Shown: positions 1 to 10,432 of the stretch, piece after piece
Layout of the letters: each line of letters starts with the position of its first letter
Position numbering within the stretch: position 1 is the stretch's first letter
Origin: Symsagittifera roscoffensis
Lineage: Eukaryota > Xenacoelomorpha > Acoela > Convolutidae
Assembly: GCF_963678635.1 (NCBI RefSeq)
Contig: NC_087064.1
Coordinates: 40,701,165-40,765,164 of the forward strand
Reading direction: 5' to 3'
DNA length: 64,000 nucleotides
Made by a program: the position numbers and the translations under genes
The notes under the pieces: generated by a model
Seen by the model: the letters and a program-made list of their open reading frames with translations, nothing else
What the model was told of the DNA's origin: nothing
Database searches by the model: none

Positions 1-120
1 ACATTTGTGTTCACGTTAACATAGATACAGCGCTTTCTTTTGCAAACCAATACAAGCAAATAAAACCATTTCTTACAATTCAACTTTGAAATCAAGTTAC
101 CTAAAACTTCACTCATTACA

Positions 121-486
121 GTGAACGAAATGATTCAAATACCACAGCAACTGCAGATAAAGAATTTGGCGATTGCTATTCAAATAATTAGGAAATCTAT
201 GAGAAATCAATGCGTGCTGCATTGAAAACATAAGATCAAACTGTTACCTATGTCCTCTTCAACACTTTCAAAAAAACTATAAAAAGTGCTAAATTTGAAA
301 GAGTACAAAAACTTTCCTCAACCAGCGAGGAAGTTTCAAAATTATTAAAGTCGGGAAAATCAATCCTAACGCAAACCGATTATTTATCTGATACTGTTGA
401 AAACAAAGGCAACCCGCAGTTCAACTGTAAACGTGCCAGGACATCTCAATTTTCCTCAAATACAAACATTTTCAAGCGTGATTAGA
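121..486 (+). pseudogene. Polinton PC4-like small protein, remnant
   Basis: This matches the 123-codon gene at 48,219-48,590. The expected ATG reads GTG at 121, and frame breaks occur soon after the start (near 180-200). Only scattered blocks stay readable, such as the one ending in the conserved Ser-Lys-Leu-Leu-Lys-Ser-Gly stretch. It is the first rightward gene of copy 1. Nothing suggests a product is made. Function is inferred only from the better copy, where a PC4-like fold is itself tentative. Confidence 0.7.
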
Positions 487-506
487 ATTAAAGTTTTATC
501 ACAAAA

Positions 507-1279
507 CGGCAGAGGATATGCTTGGAGTTGTGTTACCTAATTGTTTTAAAAACTTCAAACAAATTTAAAATTTGTTATTTCTGAAAAAATTCTGAATTCT
601 GATCTTTTTTAATTTCAAAAACTATGCTTTAGGAAGCCACGTCAAATCTGAGTATTGCCTTTTTTCAGTTGACAAACAGAAAAATCCAATCACCATATCT
701 TGATTCAAGTAAAATCAGTGCAACAATTAAACCAAATTTTTATTCTAAAAAGTGTTCCTTGTATTTTCACTAGCTTCAAATACTTAATTTTCCTGCTTAA
801 GATGCCTAAGAAACATTATTTTTTGACAAGCTTTAACTAAATCTCAGTTTTTCATCACATTTTGTTGCAGCCAATCTTGATTTATTAGATTTCACTGCAA
901 TCGGGAAAGGTTTACCGAAAACATTGCTTACTGCAACATCATCTAACAAGAAAACTTCTACAAATCAAAACGCCAGCAAAAAAAAAACTCAGCTGCTGAG
1001 GGACAGAAACAACTTGATAATGCAGTTACACTTACTACATCATCGACGTCAAACAAATCCACAGTAATTTTGGCCACAATTTCAATAAAACACACAGATA
1101 GCAGACGTGCTCAAAAAGAAGATATGAATACAGAAACAATGAGAAGATTTGGAAGTTTAATTAATGGACCTCATTCTGCCGCTTTTTGTAAAAAGATGGA
1201 CATTTTGTCAACTGGATATGGAAAACTTGATGTAGATAAGGAAATTTTGTTTGTGAAAATTATTGTTTTGAGAAAATAA
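507..1279 (+). pseudogene. Polinton HUH-motif-like protein, remnant
   Basis: This matches the broken gene at 48,605-49,392. The start codon is lost (ACG for ATG at 507). The His-x-His block of the other copy can still be traced near 690-715, although an indel shifts the frame there. The C-terminal part stays open from 1070 to 1279 and keeps the conserved stretch Asn-Gly-Pro-His-Ser-Ala-Ala-Phe-Cys. A run of A around 975-988 probably marks a slippage-type frameshift. Confidence 0.7.
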
Positions 1280-1331
1280 AATTTTAAGTGATACCTCTCA
1301 TTTTACCTTTTATATTATGCTAATTTGAAGA

Positions 1332-2268
1332 CATAATTTCAACTTGAGTTTGAAACCTTCTCTTAAAGTGTTCAACGATATAAAAACTCAGTGTCCAGAT
1401 AAATTAGTCAGAATTCAGTATTTTCAGCCTTTTGTTTGTAATTGGATGCTGATTTCAGATTTTATTTTGAAAAACAGAGCATATGGTGATTTCGTTGGAA
1501 AGGAAAAAACTTTGCTCAAAAAACACCTGAAATTTTTCAAGTTTTCAAAATTACGTGCTATTTTGCGTGATGCGGCAGGATATTTGCAAGAAAAACATAA
1601 AACCTGGTTTCACATCTTTTTTGCTATGACCAATAAAAAGAAGCACTCAAACCAAAGTTATTTTCTTTGTTGGAATGCTGAGTGAAAGTGATGTTAACTC
1701 AAAGAAAGAAAATCAAAGCTTGTTTTGTAACCGTCCTATTATTTTGTGATTTTGAAGGTTTTAAATGTGCCAAGAAATTTTTCAACCTGGAGGAGCTTTC
1801 CGCTGGTTCTGCTAACACAATTGATACAATTCATTTTTTGCCACCAGTATTTTTCAACACTTTATCAACAGAAGAGAAATAAGCATACAATTGGGTATAT
1901 AATTTTCTTCGCGTGCTTCTTTGGGACGCAGGAGATTACCCTAGTTGATGTTTGAATCCAATTTGTGACAAAATTCATTTGAGGAAAGCGATTTCCCATT
2001 TTTTTTGGTAAAGACAAGCAAAAAGTTTTTTATTAGCTGATTACCTGAAATTAATTGAAACCCATTGCTACCATTTGAAACATTTTGGCTGCCTGAATAT
2101 TGAACAGTTTTTGGGTCAAGAAAAAAGTTTTGTAAACGACCCTAATTTTTTGTTTCTTTCATTGTACCCGACGAAAATCTAACTTTTTTTCGATTGGTTA
2201 CAAAATGAAATGTCGAATGATGCAAAAACCTTTATCTCCAAATTTAACGGCTTACGCTTCGATGAATA
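1332..2268 (+). pseudogene. Polinton DEDD-exonuclease-like protein, remnant
   Basis: Similar throughout to 49,440-50,445. The start ATG is changed to ATA near 1332. Open pieces remain at 1344-1685 (with the Asp-Ala-Ala-Gly-Tyr-Leu-Gln-Glu-Lys block) and 1682-1882 (with Asp-Phe-Glu-Gly-Phe-Lys, matching the putative exonuclease motif I, and the Asn-Thr-Ile-Asp-Thr-Ile-His-Phe block). These are split by frameshifts, and stops follow from 1880 onward. Copy 1 lacks some bases present in copy 2 around 2110-2160. Dead gene. Confidence 0.75.
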
Positions 2269-2740
2269 ATCAGAGTCCTGAAAACATTTTAACACCAATA
2301 ATTCAAGCTAATCTAAGGGGAACCTGCATAAACGATGGTCGGGGAAAACCTCTCTGCCAACTTGAGCAAATTGCCTTGAGCGATATCGAAATCGAAAATT
2401 CATGGAAAATAGTTAGAGTTCATGACTACTTTCATCTGTACATTGTCCAGACTCCAGGAGCTTTACAGTCAGTTCAGTAGTCTGACCTCAAGCTGGAAGG
2501 TCTGAAACCTCAGTTGAGAGAGAAAACGAACCCATTTGTATGACCAACAGCTTCCAGTTGAACTGAAGGAATTAGTCAAAACTGATAATGTTGAAAAAAA
2601 AACAATTAGTTCAAGCCACCATCAGAATGCCTGCACATTAGCAGTGAATATCAACTTCAATTATAGGAAGAACAACTTTGCAAAATATGAAATATCTTTC
2701 AATGAACGAGAAATTGATTTGCCTGTTGAATTGAAATTAA
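2262..2740 (+). pseudogene. Polinton unknown protein (179-codon family), remnant
   Basis: Counterpart of 50,438-50,920. It begins at an ATG (2262) that overlaps the end of the exonuclease-like gene, the same ATG/stop overlap seen in the other copy. The frame is open to a TAG at 2478-2480 and resumes at 2536-2740 in another frame. The best kept block is Glu-Leu-Lys-Glu-Leu-Val-Lys-Thr-Asp-Asn-Val-Glu. No known domain recognised. Confidence 0.7.
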
Positions 2741-2834
2741 GAAGTACACACATACCGAGCTTTGTGATTAGTAATAAAAAAAATTTAATGATTGCCTTCT
2801 TTTTATTTTGTTCTTCTAAGAATACTATTTGATA

Positions 2835-3104
2835 ACCTGTCGTGTTTCAAAAGTCCAAGTTTCAGAAAAACAATCGTTTTTCAAGAAATCAAAAGAAATA
2901 ACGCAAAACGCGATTTCAACAGCTGAGATTTTACCAAAAGAGTTATTAGCCAAAATCAGAACCAAAACATGGAAGAAAGTGTTTGCATAAAACATAGCAA
3001 GAAAAATAATAAAGCATAGATCAACCGGCAACCGTTCTAAGGCGATTGGCATGTAGTTGTAACTATCATTTTTGATTTAAATAAGCAAAAAAGTCTCCTA
3101 GTAA
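2835..3104 (+). pseudogene. Polinton 94-codon unknown protein, remnant
   Basis: Counterpart of the intact small gene at 51,019-51,303. ATG has become CTG at the start. The frame is broken, and about 20 bases matching the middle of the other copy are missing near 3040. No function known. Confidence 0.65.
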
Positions 3105-3106
3105 TC

Positions 3107-3396
3107 ATGGAGATTGAGGAAACCACTGTGGAGAATGATGATTATATTTTTGTGGACATTGATGATCGAACAGTCTTTTTCTAAAGGAGACAGATTGTAA
3201 AAATTTTGTAATTCTTTTTCTCTACCGTCTGCAGAACTTGTCTTTTTCACACATGTAACTTCTGTTTTCTTTTAGAACCTTCAAAAAAAAAATTGTTTTA
3301 TTTTACCACCCGAGTTTTGATGAGACTGCCATTTAGCTTTTGATACTCCCCGGTGCAGTTGGTACCATGTTATCAAATCTCATGTTGTGATAATTA
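3107..3396 (+). pseudogene. Polinton small membrane protein, remnant
   Basis: Starts with an intact ATG and the same Met-Glu-Ile-Glu-Glu-Thr-Thr beginning as 51,306-51,596, then breaks within 25 codons. The part that encodes the two hydrophobic segments in the other copy is still visible at the DNA level up to about 3396. Confidence 0.65.
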
Positions 3397-4011
3397 ATAA
3401 GATCATTTCAACAAAAAACGACCTCTTCATATCCTTTTTGAGTCCTTCGGCAAAACTTTTAATTTTTCAAATGTTTCTCAGAGGTATATATATCCATTTA
3501 GATGTCTAACAAGATGTTTTTTCTGTCTTCATGATCCATTCAAATACCGTTCCTAACTTTCTCAACAAGAGCTTGAATTTGAACTTTTACAATTTCCAGC
3601 TTTGAAACTGTTAAAAACTTACCGGATTGTCTTTGATGATACCTGCAAGGAATTTTTTGATGAAAAAGGTTTTTATAATTTAGCTACAATAAGCCGACAA
3701 AAAAAAGTTTCCTCTTATTTATGTCAAGCAAAAGTTATTTCAGCAAAGCAAATACTAAAAGATTTGAGAACAATTCACTGAATAAAGTTTCGTCATTATT
3801 GCTATATTTCTCCGTCATGTGTATCAGTTGGCAACGGAAGAAACTTTTGGTCATGTTCTGATAGAAATAGAACCCAGAGCTTCAGAATATCTTTATTATT
3901 TGTCAAACATAAGTGCAATTCATTTTCTATTTATCATCATCAAAAGCAATCATCGCATCTCTTAAAAATGAAGGAGAAAGTTATACGTATTTTGAAGCAA
4001 ATGCTCACTAA
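3393..4011 (+). pseudogene. Polinton packaging ATPase, remnant
   Basis: Aligns with the intact FtsK/HerA-like ATPase at 51,599-52,291. The Walker A loop is destroyed: the bases around 3445-3460 no longer encode the Gly-Ser-Gly-Lys-Thr core. The Walker B region near 3630 and the tail near 3990-4011 are recognisable. Several frameshifts. Non-functional. Confidence 0.75.
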
Positions 4012-4243
4012 TTAGCCTTGTAGATCAACTTTGACAGCAACTGATTCAAACTTTATTAATTTTCATCGCTATTGTTTTGTAAATGACTTTATTGGACATG
4101 TACCAGCTAACAAAAACTTTTATCGAGAGTAAGATGTACCACTTTTGAAAATTGTTGCCCCTAAGATATGAATCAGAGAAAAACGAAAAGTTTTAGCAAA
4201 TAATTTTTAACTGGTTAAATTAATCGGAAAATCGTATTACCAT
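4001..4243 (+). pseudogene. Polinton small conserved protein after the ATPase, remnant
   Basis: Counterpart of 52,281-52,522, including the ATG (4001) overlapping the ATPase end. It is read here as a broken piece with stops within the first 20 codons. No function assigned. Confidence 0.6.
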
Positions 4244-5097
4244 CAGAAGATTTTATCCTCATTCCTCGCAAGACATATGCTCCAGATAAAAAATCTGTAA
4301 CACAATCTCGAATCCTTCATAATCCATCAATCTACAACAAATATTCTCAACTCGATTGTATACAACAATTCCGAGAACGAAACAGCAGCCACGACTATCC
4401 ACCACCAATAAACCCAACTCATATACCTTTAACCCATAATTTTGTTATGCCAAATCTTCGAAAAAGAAACTTATCAGCGCTTACTAATTTCAGAGGAAAG
4501 GTTGATGATCGAGCAGAGTTTTACGATGAATCAGACAATTCTCTGCAGCAAACAAGTTGAAAGATAAGATTGAAAGATGATTGAAAAACTAATGGAAAAA
4601 CCACTGAAGTTTTAAAAAAAAATTCAAAGCATTAAGATCAATTGAAAGCGATTAAAGTCAAAAGGGGCAAACATAGCTCCAAAACAGTTTTTCAAAGTTG
4701 ACGCATATGTTCCAATTGAGTTAAGAAATACGTTGAAACTCTGTTTTGTACAAAACACAACAAAACACAAGGAACAATAAGAGTGTATTTTATACCCACT
4801 TTTTGAAAAAATTGAATCTTGATCCTAAATTAGTGTCCAAACTTTGTGCCAAACAGATTTTCCGTTCGCTGACCAGCGAAACAGCTCATCCCTCAACTTC
4901 TTCACTTTTTCTTTTACTGCACACAGTTCGACAATTAATAAATCGAAGAGAACAAAACCCTTTTCAAAGACTCGATCGATATCTCTCAATTCAAAGACGA
5001 CGACGACGATTAAAACTACAAAAGCAGTAAAAAAAGCTTGCGACGTCAACAAAAGAATGAGAATCCTACCATCAGTAAAGAGGAGAAGTTCAAATTA
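4244..5097 (+). pseudogene. Polinton integrase-upstream protein, remnant
   Basis: Counterpart of 52,533-53,397. It keeps the Ile-Leu-Ile-Pro-Arg-Lys-Thr-Tyr-Ala-Pro block near 4255-4285. It also keeps a stretch of about 72 bases (roughly 4335-4415) that is missing from the younger copy, which makes it useful evidence for the ancestral length. Frame breaks and the T/A changes around 4745-5030 leave only short open pieces. Confidence 0.65.
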
Positions 5098-6010
5098 GTC
5101 CACTCGAAAGGTCCAGCTGCACTTGTTATGAAATAAAATTTAACAACTGCTAGTCAACTCCCATCAAAAAGTTTTAAAAGCTTCAGCGACATCAATCTTC
5201 ATTTACAAAGTATAGATTTTTTTCATAAAGCTCACTTCATGTTGATTGTTTCAACATATGGGTTGTTCCATGTTTGATGAATCATATCCTCGCCTGAAAA
5301 TGATCGTTAACGATATCAACGAATGTTGGTCTCAAGACTTGGCATATGATAAAATTTTTGCCAAGCATAACCGAGGAGTACAATTTTTGTTAGTGTCTGT
5401 CAATTGTCTATCTCGTAACTTACGAGTGGAGCCCTTGAAGACCAGATATGGTAAAGAAACAGCCGAAGCTAAACAAACTGACCAAAACAAACTTTTGACT
5501 GACAAAGGCATGGAGTTTGAAGGAGAGTTCGAAAAATTAGGTGGGAAACAGCGAGAAATCATCAAATACAACACTCAGAGTAAAAGAAACAGCATTCGTC
5601 GAACGGAACTATCAAACGCTCAAAAATATTCTGTAGAAGTTGGAGTTTGAATAGATTTACAGTTTTATTGGAAAAATACAGAGATTTGTTCAGACGATCA
5701 ACTCATGTGTGAATAAAGAAACAAAACTAGCTCCAAATAAAGTCACTAGAAAGCATGTGTCTACTTTAGTTTCAATAGTTTCAATAATTCAACTAAATTG
5801 GTACAACAACCAAAATTTTATATTGGTGCCTATGTGCGAATAGCGAAAACTGACTTACCTTTCAGAAAAGGTTGCAAGAAGATTTTTAGAGACAAAGTTA
5901 TTGAAATAGTCACCATTACTACTATAATCCCCTAACATGCAGTCTCATAATGCAGACAAGGAAGAAATCAACGGAAGTTTATATGAAAAACGCTTACTTT
6001 GATTGGAAAC
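5030..6010 (+). pseudogene. Polinton integrase, remnant
   Basis: Counterpart of the integrase at 53,333-54,328. The piece at 5246-5650 keeps the first catalytic Asp region (Ser-Gln-Asp-Leu-Ala-Tyr) and the second (Thr-Asp-Lys-Gly-Met-Glu-Phe). The region of the catalytic Glu near 5590-5615 is frameshifted. At 5825-5840 the sequence encodes Ala-Tyr-Val-Arg where copy 2 has an amber stop, so the stop in copy 2 is a later change. Confidence 0.75.
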
Positions 6011-6026
6011 AAAGCAGATTGTGACA

Positions 6027-6892
6027 ATGAGGACTTTACTGGGCAATGAGGACTTTACTGCTAAAGTGATTTGCATAACTTCAAAGGATTATTTCCCGGA
6101 CAACAAATTGACCAGTTTTAGAAAATTTCAGGAAGAGGAAATAGCTTTAGACGGAGATTGGAGAGTTCCTCTCTCCGAAACATTTTTCCAACGAAATTAA
6201 ACAACTTTACTGATCAAGAATTTACGTCTTCAAGAGAATTCGAAGTAAAAATCAGTTAATTCAACGCTGGCAATTGGAAAACAATTTTTAAGCCTCATTA
6301 TGGCAATATTATGCTTATCAAATTAGGAGAGTACACTTTCATTCAACAATTGATAAAAGAGAAAAAAACTAAAAGACAAAAATTGGTTTTACAAAAGTCC
6401 TCTAGAAATCACGAATAGCATGAGAATTTGGATGGATGCAAAATAAGGAATCTCATTCCCAAGACCTCAAGTACACATTTTGTTAAGCTACATTGTTAGG
6501 CTACGATGCATCTTATGAGGGAAACGAACCGCACGAATCATATTGCCCACTTGACTTACCCAGTGAGACAAGTTTTCTTTTTTTCTATTTTGATAATATT
6601 TGAAAAAGACTGTGATGATGCAAAGTCTCCACTGTTACGCGTCATTGATTCAAACCCGCGCATCAAAAAAGGTAGTGCTTGCAGCATTGAACCTGATCAA
6701 CGATAAAATTCTTTAACTTAGACTCGAAAAACTATTCACTTCATCTGTATTATCAAAATTGGTACAGTTGCGCACAGAAAATGGCAGACTATTGTCCCTT
6801 GAAGCTAATGGTGAAGTTGTGTTGACTTCAAGGGACAATGGTGAAGGGACAATAGTGAAGGGATTTCAAGGGACTAATGGTGAAGGCGCTTT
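6027..6892 (+). pseudogene. Polinton minor capsid (penton-like) protein, remnant
   Basis: Counterpart of 54,318-55,187. The N-terminal block with Asp-Tyr-Phe-Pro-Asp-Asn and Leu-Asp-Gly-Asp-Trp-Arg-Val is open at 6003-6200, then shifts frame. An internal part (about 85 bases) is missing near 6490-6510. Near the 3' end a short local duplication (about 6785-6870) repeats the bases for Arg-Asp-Asn-Gly-Glu-Gly. Confidence 0.75.
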
Positions 6893-6896
6893 GATT

Positions 6897-7325
6897 GAAA
6901 ACCAGTGGAACAGTATTTTGCAAAGCAAGCTTCTCTTCTTCATTTCTCTGGACACTACCGACAACGCGACAGTGGATGTGGCGCTTTGGCTGCTGGTAAA
7001 AATCTTGTTTCCATATTGTTTCCACGATGGGTTTTTATAGCGGCTGCGAAAAAAAAGGCAGAGGAATTTCGATTATTGCAGCGCCTGAAATGGTTGATCT
7101 TGCTATGAAGCAGATGTCTCTAAGCAAGCGTTGAAAAACACGGTAACAAAAAAGCCAGAAATCAGGAAATCAACTCGGTAATGGTTGATGTCGATGAAAG
7201 ACGGCAATGATTTGGTTATGAAGAAGAAAATCAGTAGGAGCTCGAAAAATAAAAACAACCGTTCGAAGAAAAAGCAGAACAGCGAGAAGAGGAGCAGTTT
7301 TTTTTTCTCAAACATAAATATGATG
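6897..7325 (+). pseudogene. Polinton basic core protein (pX-like), remnant
   Basis: Counterpart of 55,194-55,616. The start (Met-Glu-Gln-Tyr-Phe-Ala-Lys-Gln-Ala-Ser) is intact at 6905, and the basic tail can be followed to 7325. Frameshifts near 6955 and 7130 break it, and part of the arginine-rich core is lost. Confidence 0.7.
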
Positions 7326-8580
7326 GCTAAATTGTTAACCCTTGAAGCTACCCATAACTCTCTGGGATTGTTTGAAAAGCTTTCGATCTAAAAATTAGAT
7401 CTTTCTCTTCACCTAATGGATCAATGCTTGAGTTTGAAAGCACAGGTAACCTTAATATTTTTGTTGACCTGCAAAAAAATCAGTTTGAAAAACGATGAAA
7501 AGTAACACAAGCAAATGGAGCAGATCTGAGATACGACAACAGTGATCGTAATGACTCATTGTCTTTCCTTTTCTCGGACTGTACTCTCTCTGCTAATGAA
7601 CTCAAAATCTCTAACGCCAAAAGTAATTTTGCGCACAAAAATTTCACTGAAACAGAATTTACTAGCAGCGAAGGAGCCAAGGACTCAGAGCTCAAATATC
7701 AGGGAAATCGTTTCGAAAACAAGCCCACTTTATTAGATGCAGCTGGCTTCAGATCTCAACTAGAACTGGTCCGCGAATCGAGGAGAATTTGGTTTTATTG
7801 ACCTGCTGGAGTAGATTTTTTTTTTGAAAATTTGGAAAGCATTTGCTGAGCGGTGTTACCCTCAGACTTTCCTACAGACGCTCTCATGAAGATTTTGTCA
7901 TTTTATCTAAAGATGCTGCGAAGCTTTGCAAAATGCAAATACTCGAAGCAAACCTATACATTAAAAAAGGACTATGACCGACCATGTGATCTCTCCATTT
8001 AATCAACTTTGCTCAAAACTCTTGTGAACTACCCATATCAGAAAGAAAATTACCAAAGCAATTTCTGCAACGACTGGTCAGCGCAGCTAGCAACAGAAAG
8101 ATACTTTTGCTCTTGAGCCGGTGAGACAATTTAGGAACTACGATAGCAATGAACACCAACAAAGCATTTCTTGGAAAAAACACAACGAATCTTTCTCATT
8201 ATTAAAAGCTTGGATTAAAACAGATTACTTTAAGACGGAACGGTTTGCCAATACCAAGTACACAAGTTAGTACACAAAGTCTTTAACGTTTCTTCATTAA
8301 CACACTATCAGCGCTGGGTTTGTTGCACTGCGGGCTGAGAAAAATGCTGGATAACTAGTAGCAGCGTTTTCTTTTGTGTTTCGCTCTCAGCCCACAGCAG
8401 GCAGCTCATGAGATCTTGTATCCAGAACTTACTAATTGCTCAGTTTCACTCAATCTTCAATTCTCGAATGATTTGACATCAAATCTGAAAATGTTTGTTT
8501 GGAGCATACGCTCATCCATTGGCTTTATTACATCGGGCCGCAAAAACACAAAGAACGTCCTTCCAATTGCGGCTGTCTGA
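7319..8580 (+). pseudogene. Polinton major capsid protein, remnant
   Basis: Counterpart of 55,606-56,897 over its whole length, with many frameshifts. At 7612-7660 it keeps 16 bases that are missing in copy 2, so the copy 2 frameshift is a deletion. The 3' part (8374-8580) still reads the Gln-Gln-Ala-Ala-His and Val-Leu-Pro-Ile blocks. Confidence 0.8.
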
Positions 8581-8582
8581 AA

Positions 8583-8995
8583 ATGGATGAAATCCAGTTG
8601 CAGGATCTCATTCAGAAATGAAAAACATCTGAAGTACAAGTTTCTTGGACTATTTGCAGCCGACTAGGTTCCACATCACCTTCAAAACAATGTCTTTATG
8701 ACTGTGAGTACTTCAAAACCAGATTATACGGGGACTTATTGGACTCTGATATACCTCGGAAAACATTTGTTGTACTTTGTAGAAACCTCTCGGTCTCCCT
8801 CTCTTTAAACACAGCAACCTCTATCAAAGGATAAACTAGAACTTCAACCAAAACAAAGAATTGATGACAGGAATTCCAGTCCAAGACTCAAATTCCGTTA
8901 TGTGTAGTTCTTTTTGTATTTATATTGCACATTTGATTGATGATGAAATGTGATGGTGATTCTTTTGATTTGTATACCTTAATAACGATGTTTTT
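8583..8995 (+). pseudogene. Polinton adenain-like cysteine protease, remnant
   Basis: Begins with the same ATG-GAT-GAA start as the intact protease at 56,900-57,346, then hits a stop at codon 13 (TGA near 8618). The catalytic His region (8735-8750) and the Cys region (8900-8925) are damaged. Confidence 0.7.
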
Positions 8996-9189
8996 AAACG
9001 TTTCTATACTGATTCTCTTTCTCATTAATTGATATTAATTTTTATGGTTTAATTTTTATTGCATTTCCATTCATAGATTATCATGTTCAATATATTTGTT
9101 GTCCAATTTTTCTGTCAGCTAAGGAGGAAAGGTTGAAAGTGGGCAGATATTAAGCCATAGTACACACAATTAAGCCATTTTATGATTTT
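8996..9189. other. Decayed 3' non-coding part of Polinton copy 1
   Basis: AT-rich sequence between the protease remnant and the terminal repeat. I see no gene or other signal. Confidence 0.5.
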
Positions 9190-9641
9190 TTAGTTTTCAT
9201 AAAATACTTGGTGACAATTGCGTATAGAGACCATTGCAGATCAATTATTACGTGGAGACTATAGGTTTTTTGTTAAATAACCTGGTGACAATCAGTCTTA
9301 CTACATAAAGGCTTTGCGCTATAGAATATTATATGGCGACCATTAAGGTTTTTACATGGTGACCATTGGTTGTCACTTAAAATTCAGTTAAAACAAGTTG
9401 ACATTTATGATCTAATCCCCGAGTCGAGATTTTCACCTAATTTGAAGCAAGATTTGAGCGGTTTGAGCGGTTTTTTTAGACAAATACGCTCAAAATCTTG
9501 CTTCAAAATGAGCGGTTTGAGCGGTTTTTGAACGGTTTATATTAAAAAAACGCTCAAAAACCGCGGAAAATTTGAACGGTTTTGAGCGGTTTATCTAAAA
9601 AAAACCACTCAAAAACCGGGCAAGATTTAATAATGAAAATT

Positions 9642-9714
9642 CGACCACAGAGGGATTCGAACCCGCAATCTTCTGATTTGACGTCAGACGCCTTATCCGC
9701 TAGTCTATGCGGAC
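9642..9714 (-). tRNA. tRNA-like pseudogene, related to tRNA-Arg
   Basis: The 73 bases fold as a tRNA: 7-bp acceptor stem (one T-T mismatch), D arm (one mismatch), perfect 5-bp anticodon stem, T arm with the GGGTTCGAATCCC core and one mismatch. The overall sequence resembles animal tRNA-Arg. The anticodon position reads TCA (9679-9681) rather than an Arg anticodon, and position 33 is G instead of the universal T, so it should be inactive. More likely a pseudogene or SINE head than a working suppressor tRNA. Confidence 0.6.
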
Positions 9715-9857
9715 TTGCTGTAAGCTTAATATTCGCTGTATTTGTTCTACTGAATATGTTCAATGTTTTAGACATGCACAACAAATATACTGTCAGGATT
9801 TTAATTGTCAGTCTCTACAAAATAACAAAAATAATCGATTATAAGATCGCACACCAA

Positions 9858-9873
9858 CCCCCCCCCCCCCCCC
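9858..9873 (+). repeat. C16 homopolymer run
   Basis: Sixteen consecutive C, next to a short duplication of the phrase CACCTCTTACTAGAGTTGATGTCCC at 9873-9930. Length may be uncertain in any assembly. Confidence 0.9.
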
Positions 9874-10041
9874 ACCTCTTACTAGAGTTGATGTCCCCCC
9901 TCACCTCTTACTAGAGTTGATGTCCCTTACTAGAGTTAGATGTCCCCTAACTAGAGAGAGAGGGGGCACGTCGTGGTTGGGGGTTTCGTGGAGGGATGGT
10001 TAAACGTGAGGGGTTACGTCGTGGGTTGGGGGGTACGTTGA

Positions 10042-10085
10042 GGGGGGGGGGGGGGGGGGGGGGGTACGTTTGGGGGGGGGGGGGG
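10042..10085 (+). repeat. G23 and G14 runs separated by TACGTTT
   Basis: G runs at 10,042-10,064 and 10,072-10,085, preceded by degenerate units of GGGGTACGT. Such runs can form G-quadruplexes and are error-prone in sequencing. Confidence 0.9.
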
Positions 10086-10382
10086 AACTCTAAAACTCTA
10101 GAGAAACGTTGAGTCTGGGACCTCGACCCGGGAAGACCGCTCAAAAACCGCTCAAATCTTGCTTGAAAAACCGTTCAAAAATCACCGCAAGAAATGAGCG
10201 GTTTATGAGCGGTTTTTAAGCAAGATTTGAGCGGTTTGAGCGGTTTTTCCAAAAAAAACCGCGCAAACCGCTCAAACCGCTCAAATCTTGCTGGAAAACC
10301 GCTCAAACCGCTCAAATCTTGAGCGGTTTATGAGCGGGATCTCGACCCGGGTCCCAATGGTCATTCATGGACGACGCCACAA

Positions 10383-10402
10383 CCCCCCCCCCCCCCCCCC
10401 CC
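10383..10402 (+). repeat. C20 run in the Polinton terminal repeat remnant
   Basis: Occupies the same place as the shorter C/G run in the intact Polinton ends (G9 at about 39,919 and C6 at about 58,471), so it is an expanded part of the terminal repeat. Confidence 0.85.
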
Positions 10403-10432
10403 ACATCCTGGTGTACTATGTGCGTACCAACA

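Larger units (their letters stand above)
9418..10351. mobile_element. Inserted non-autonomous repeat element with CCCGRGTCGAGAT ends
   Basis: This 934-bp block interrupts the terminal repeat of Polinton copy 1. Its outer 13 bases (9418-9430 and the reverse complement of 10,339-10,351) match at 12 of 13 positions. Inside are iterations of TTTGAGCGGTTT and its complement (9450-9620 and 10,130-10,345), a tRNA-like sequence on the minus strand, long homopolymeric C and G runs, and an internal copy of an end-like motif at 10,121-10,132. There is no coding capacity. Family unknown; possibly a composite of two insertions. Confidence 0.6.
1..10432 (+). mobile_element. Decayed Polinton/Maverick, copy 1 (left part outside window)
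   Basis: The stretch 1-8995 aligns by eye, in order and orientation, with the rightward gene block of the complete Polinton at 48,130-57,346 in this window. Every gene is broken by stops, frameshifts and small indels. Remains of the right terminal repeat lie at 9190-9417 and 10,352-10,432, separated by a later insertion. The DNA polymerase end would lie left of base 1. It is much older than the second copy. Where the second copy has its own deletions, this copy sometimes keeps the older arrangement. Confidence 0.9.
9190..10432. repeat. Decayed right terminal repeat of Polinton copy 1, interrupted
   Basis: 9190-9417 carries the diagnostic units of the intact Polinton terminal repeat (TGGTGACAAT, ACATGGTGACCATT) in the same order. 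10,352-10,432 continues it with AATGGTCATTCATGG, a long C run and an end resembling the Polinton end (compare 58,460-58,504). The two halves are separated by an inserted element at 9418-10,351. I see no clear target duplication at 10,432. Confidence 0.75.

Noticed and set aside
9679-9681. Selenocysteine or UGA-suppressor tRNA
   Set aside because: Arm lengths are those of an ordinary tRNA, position 33 is G and several stem mismatches exist, so a tRNA-Arg-derived pseudogene is more likely.
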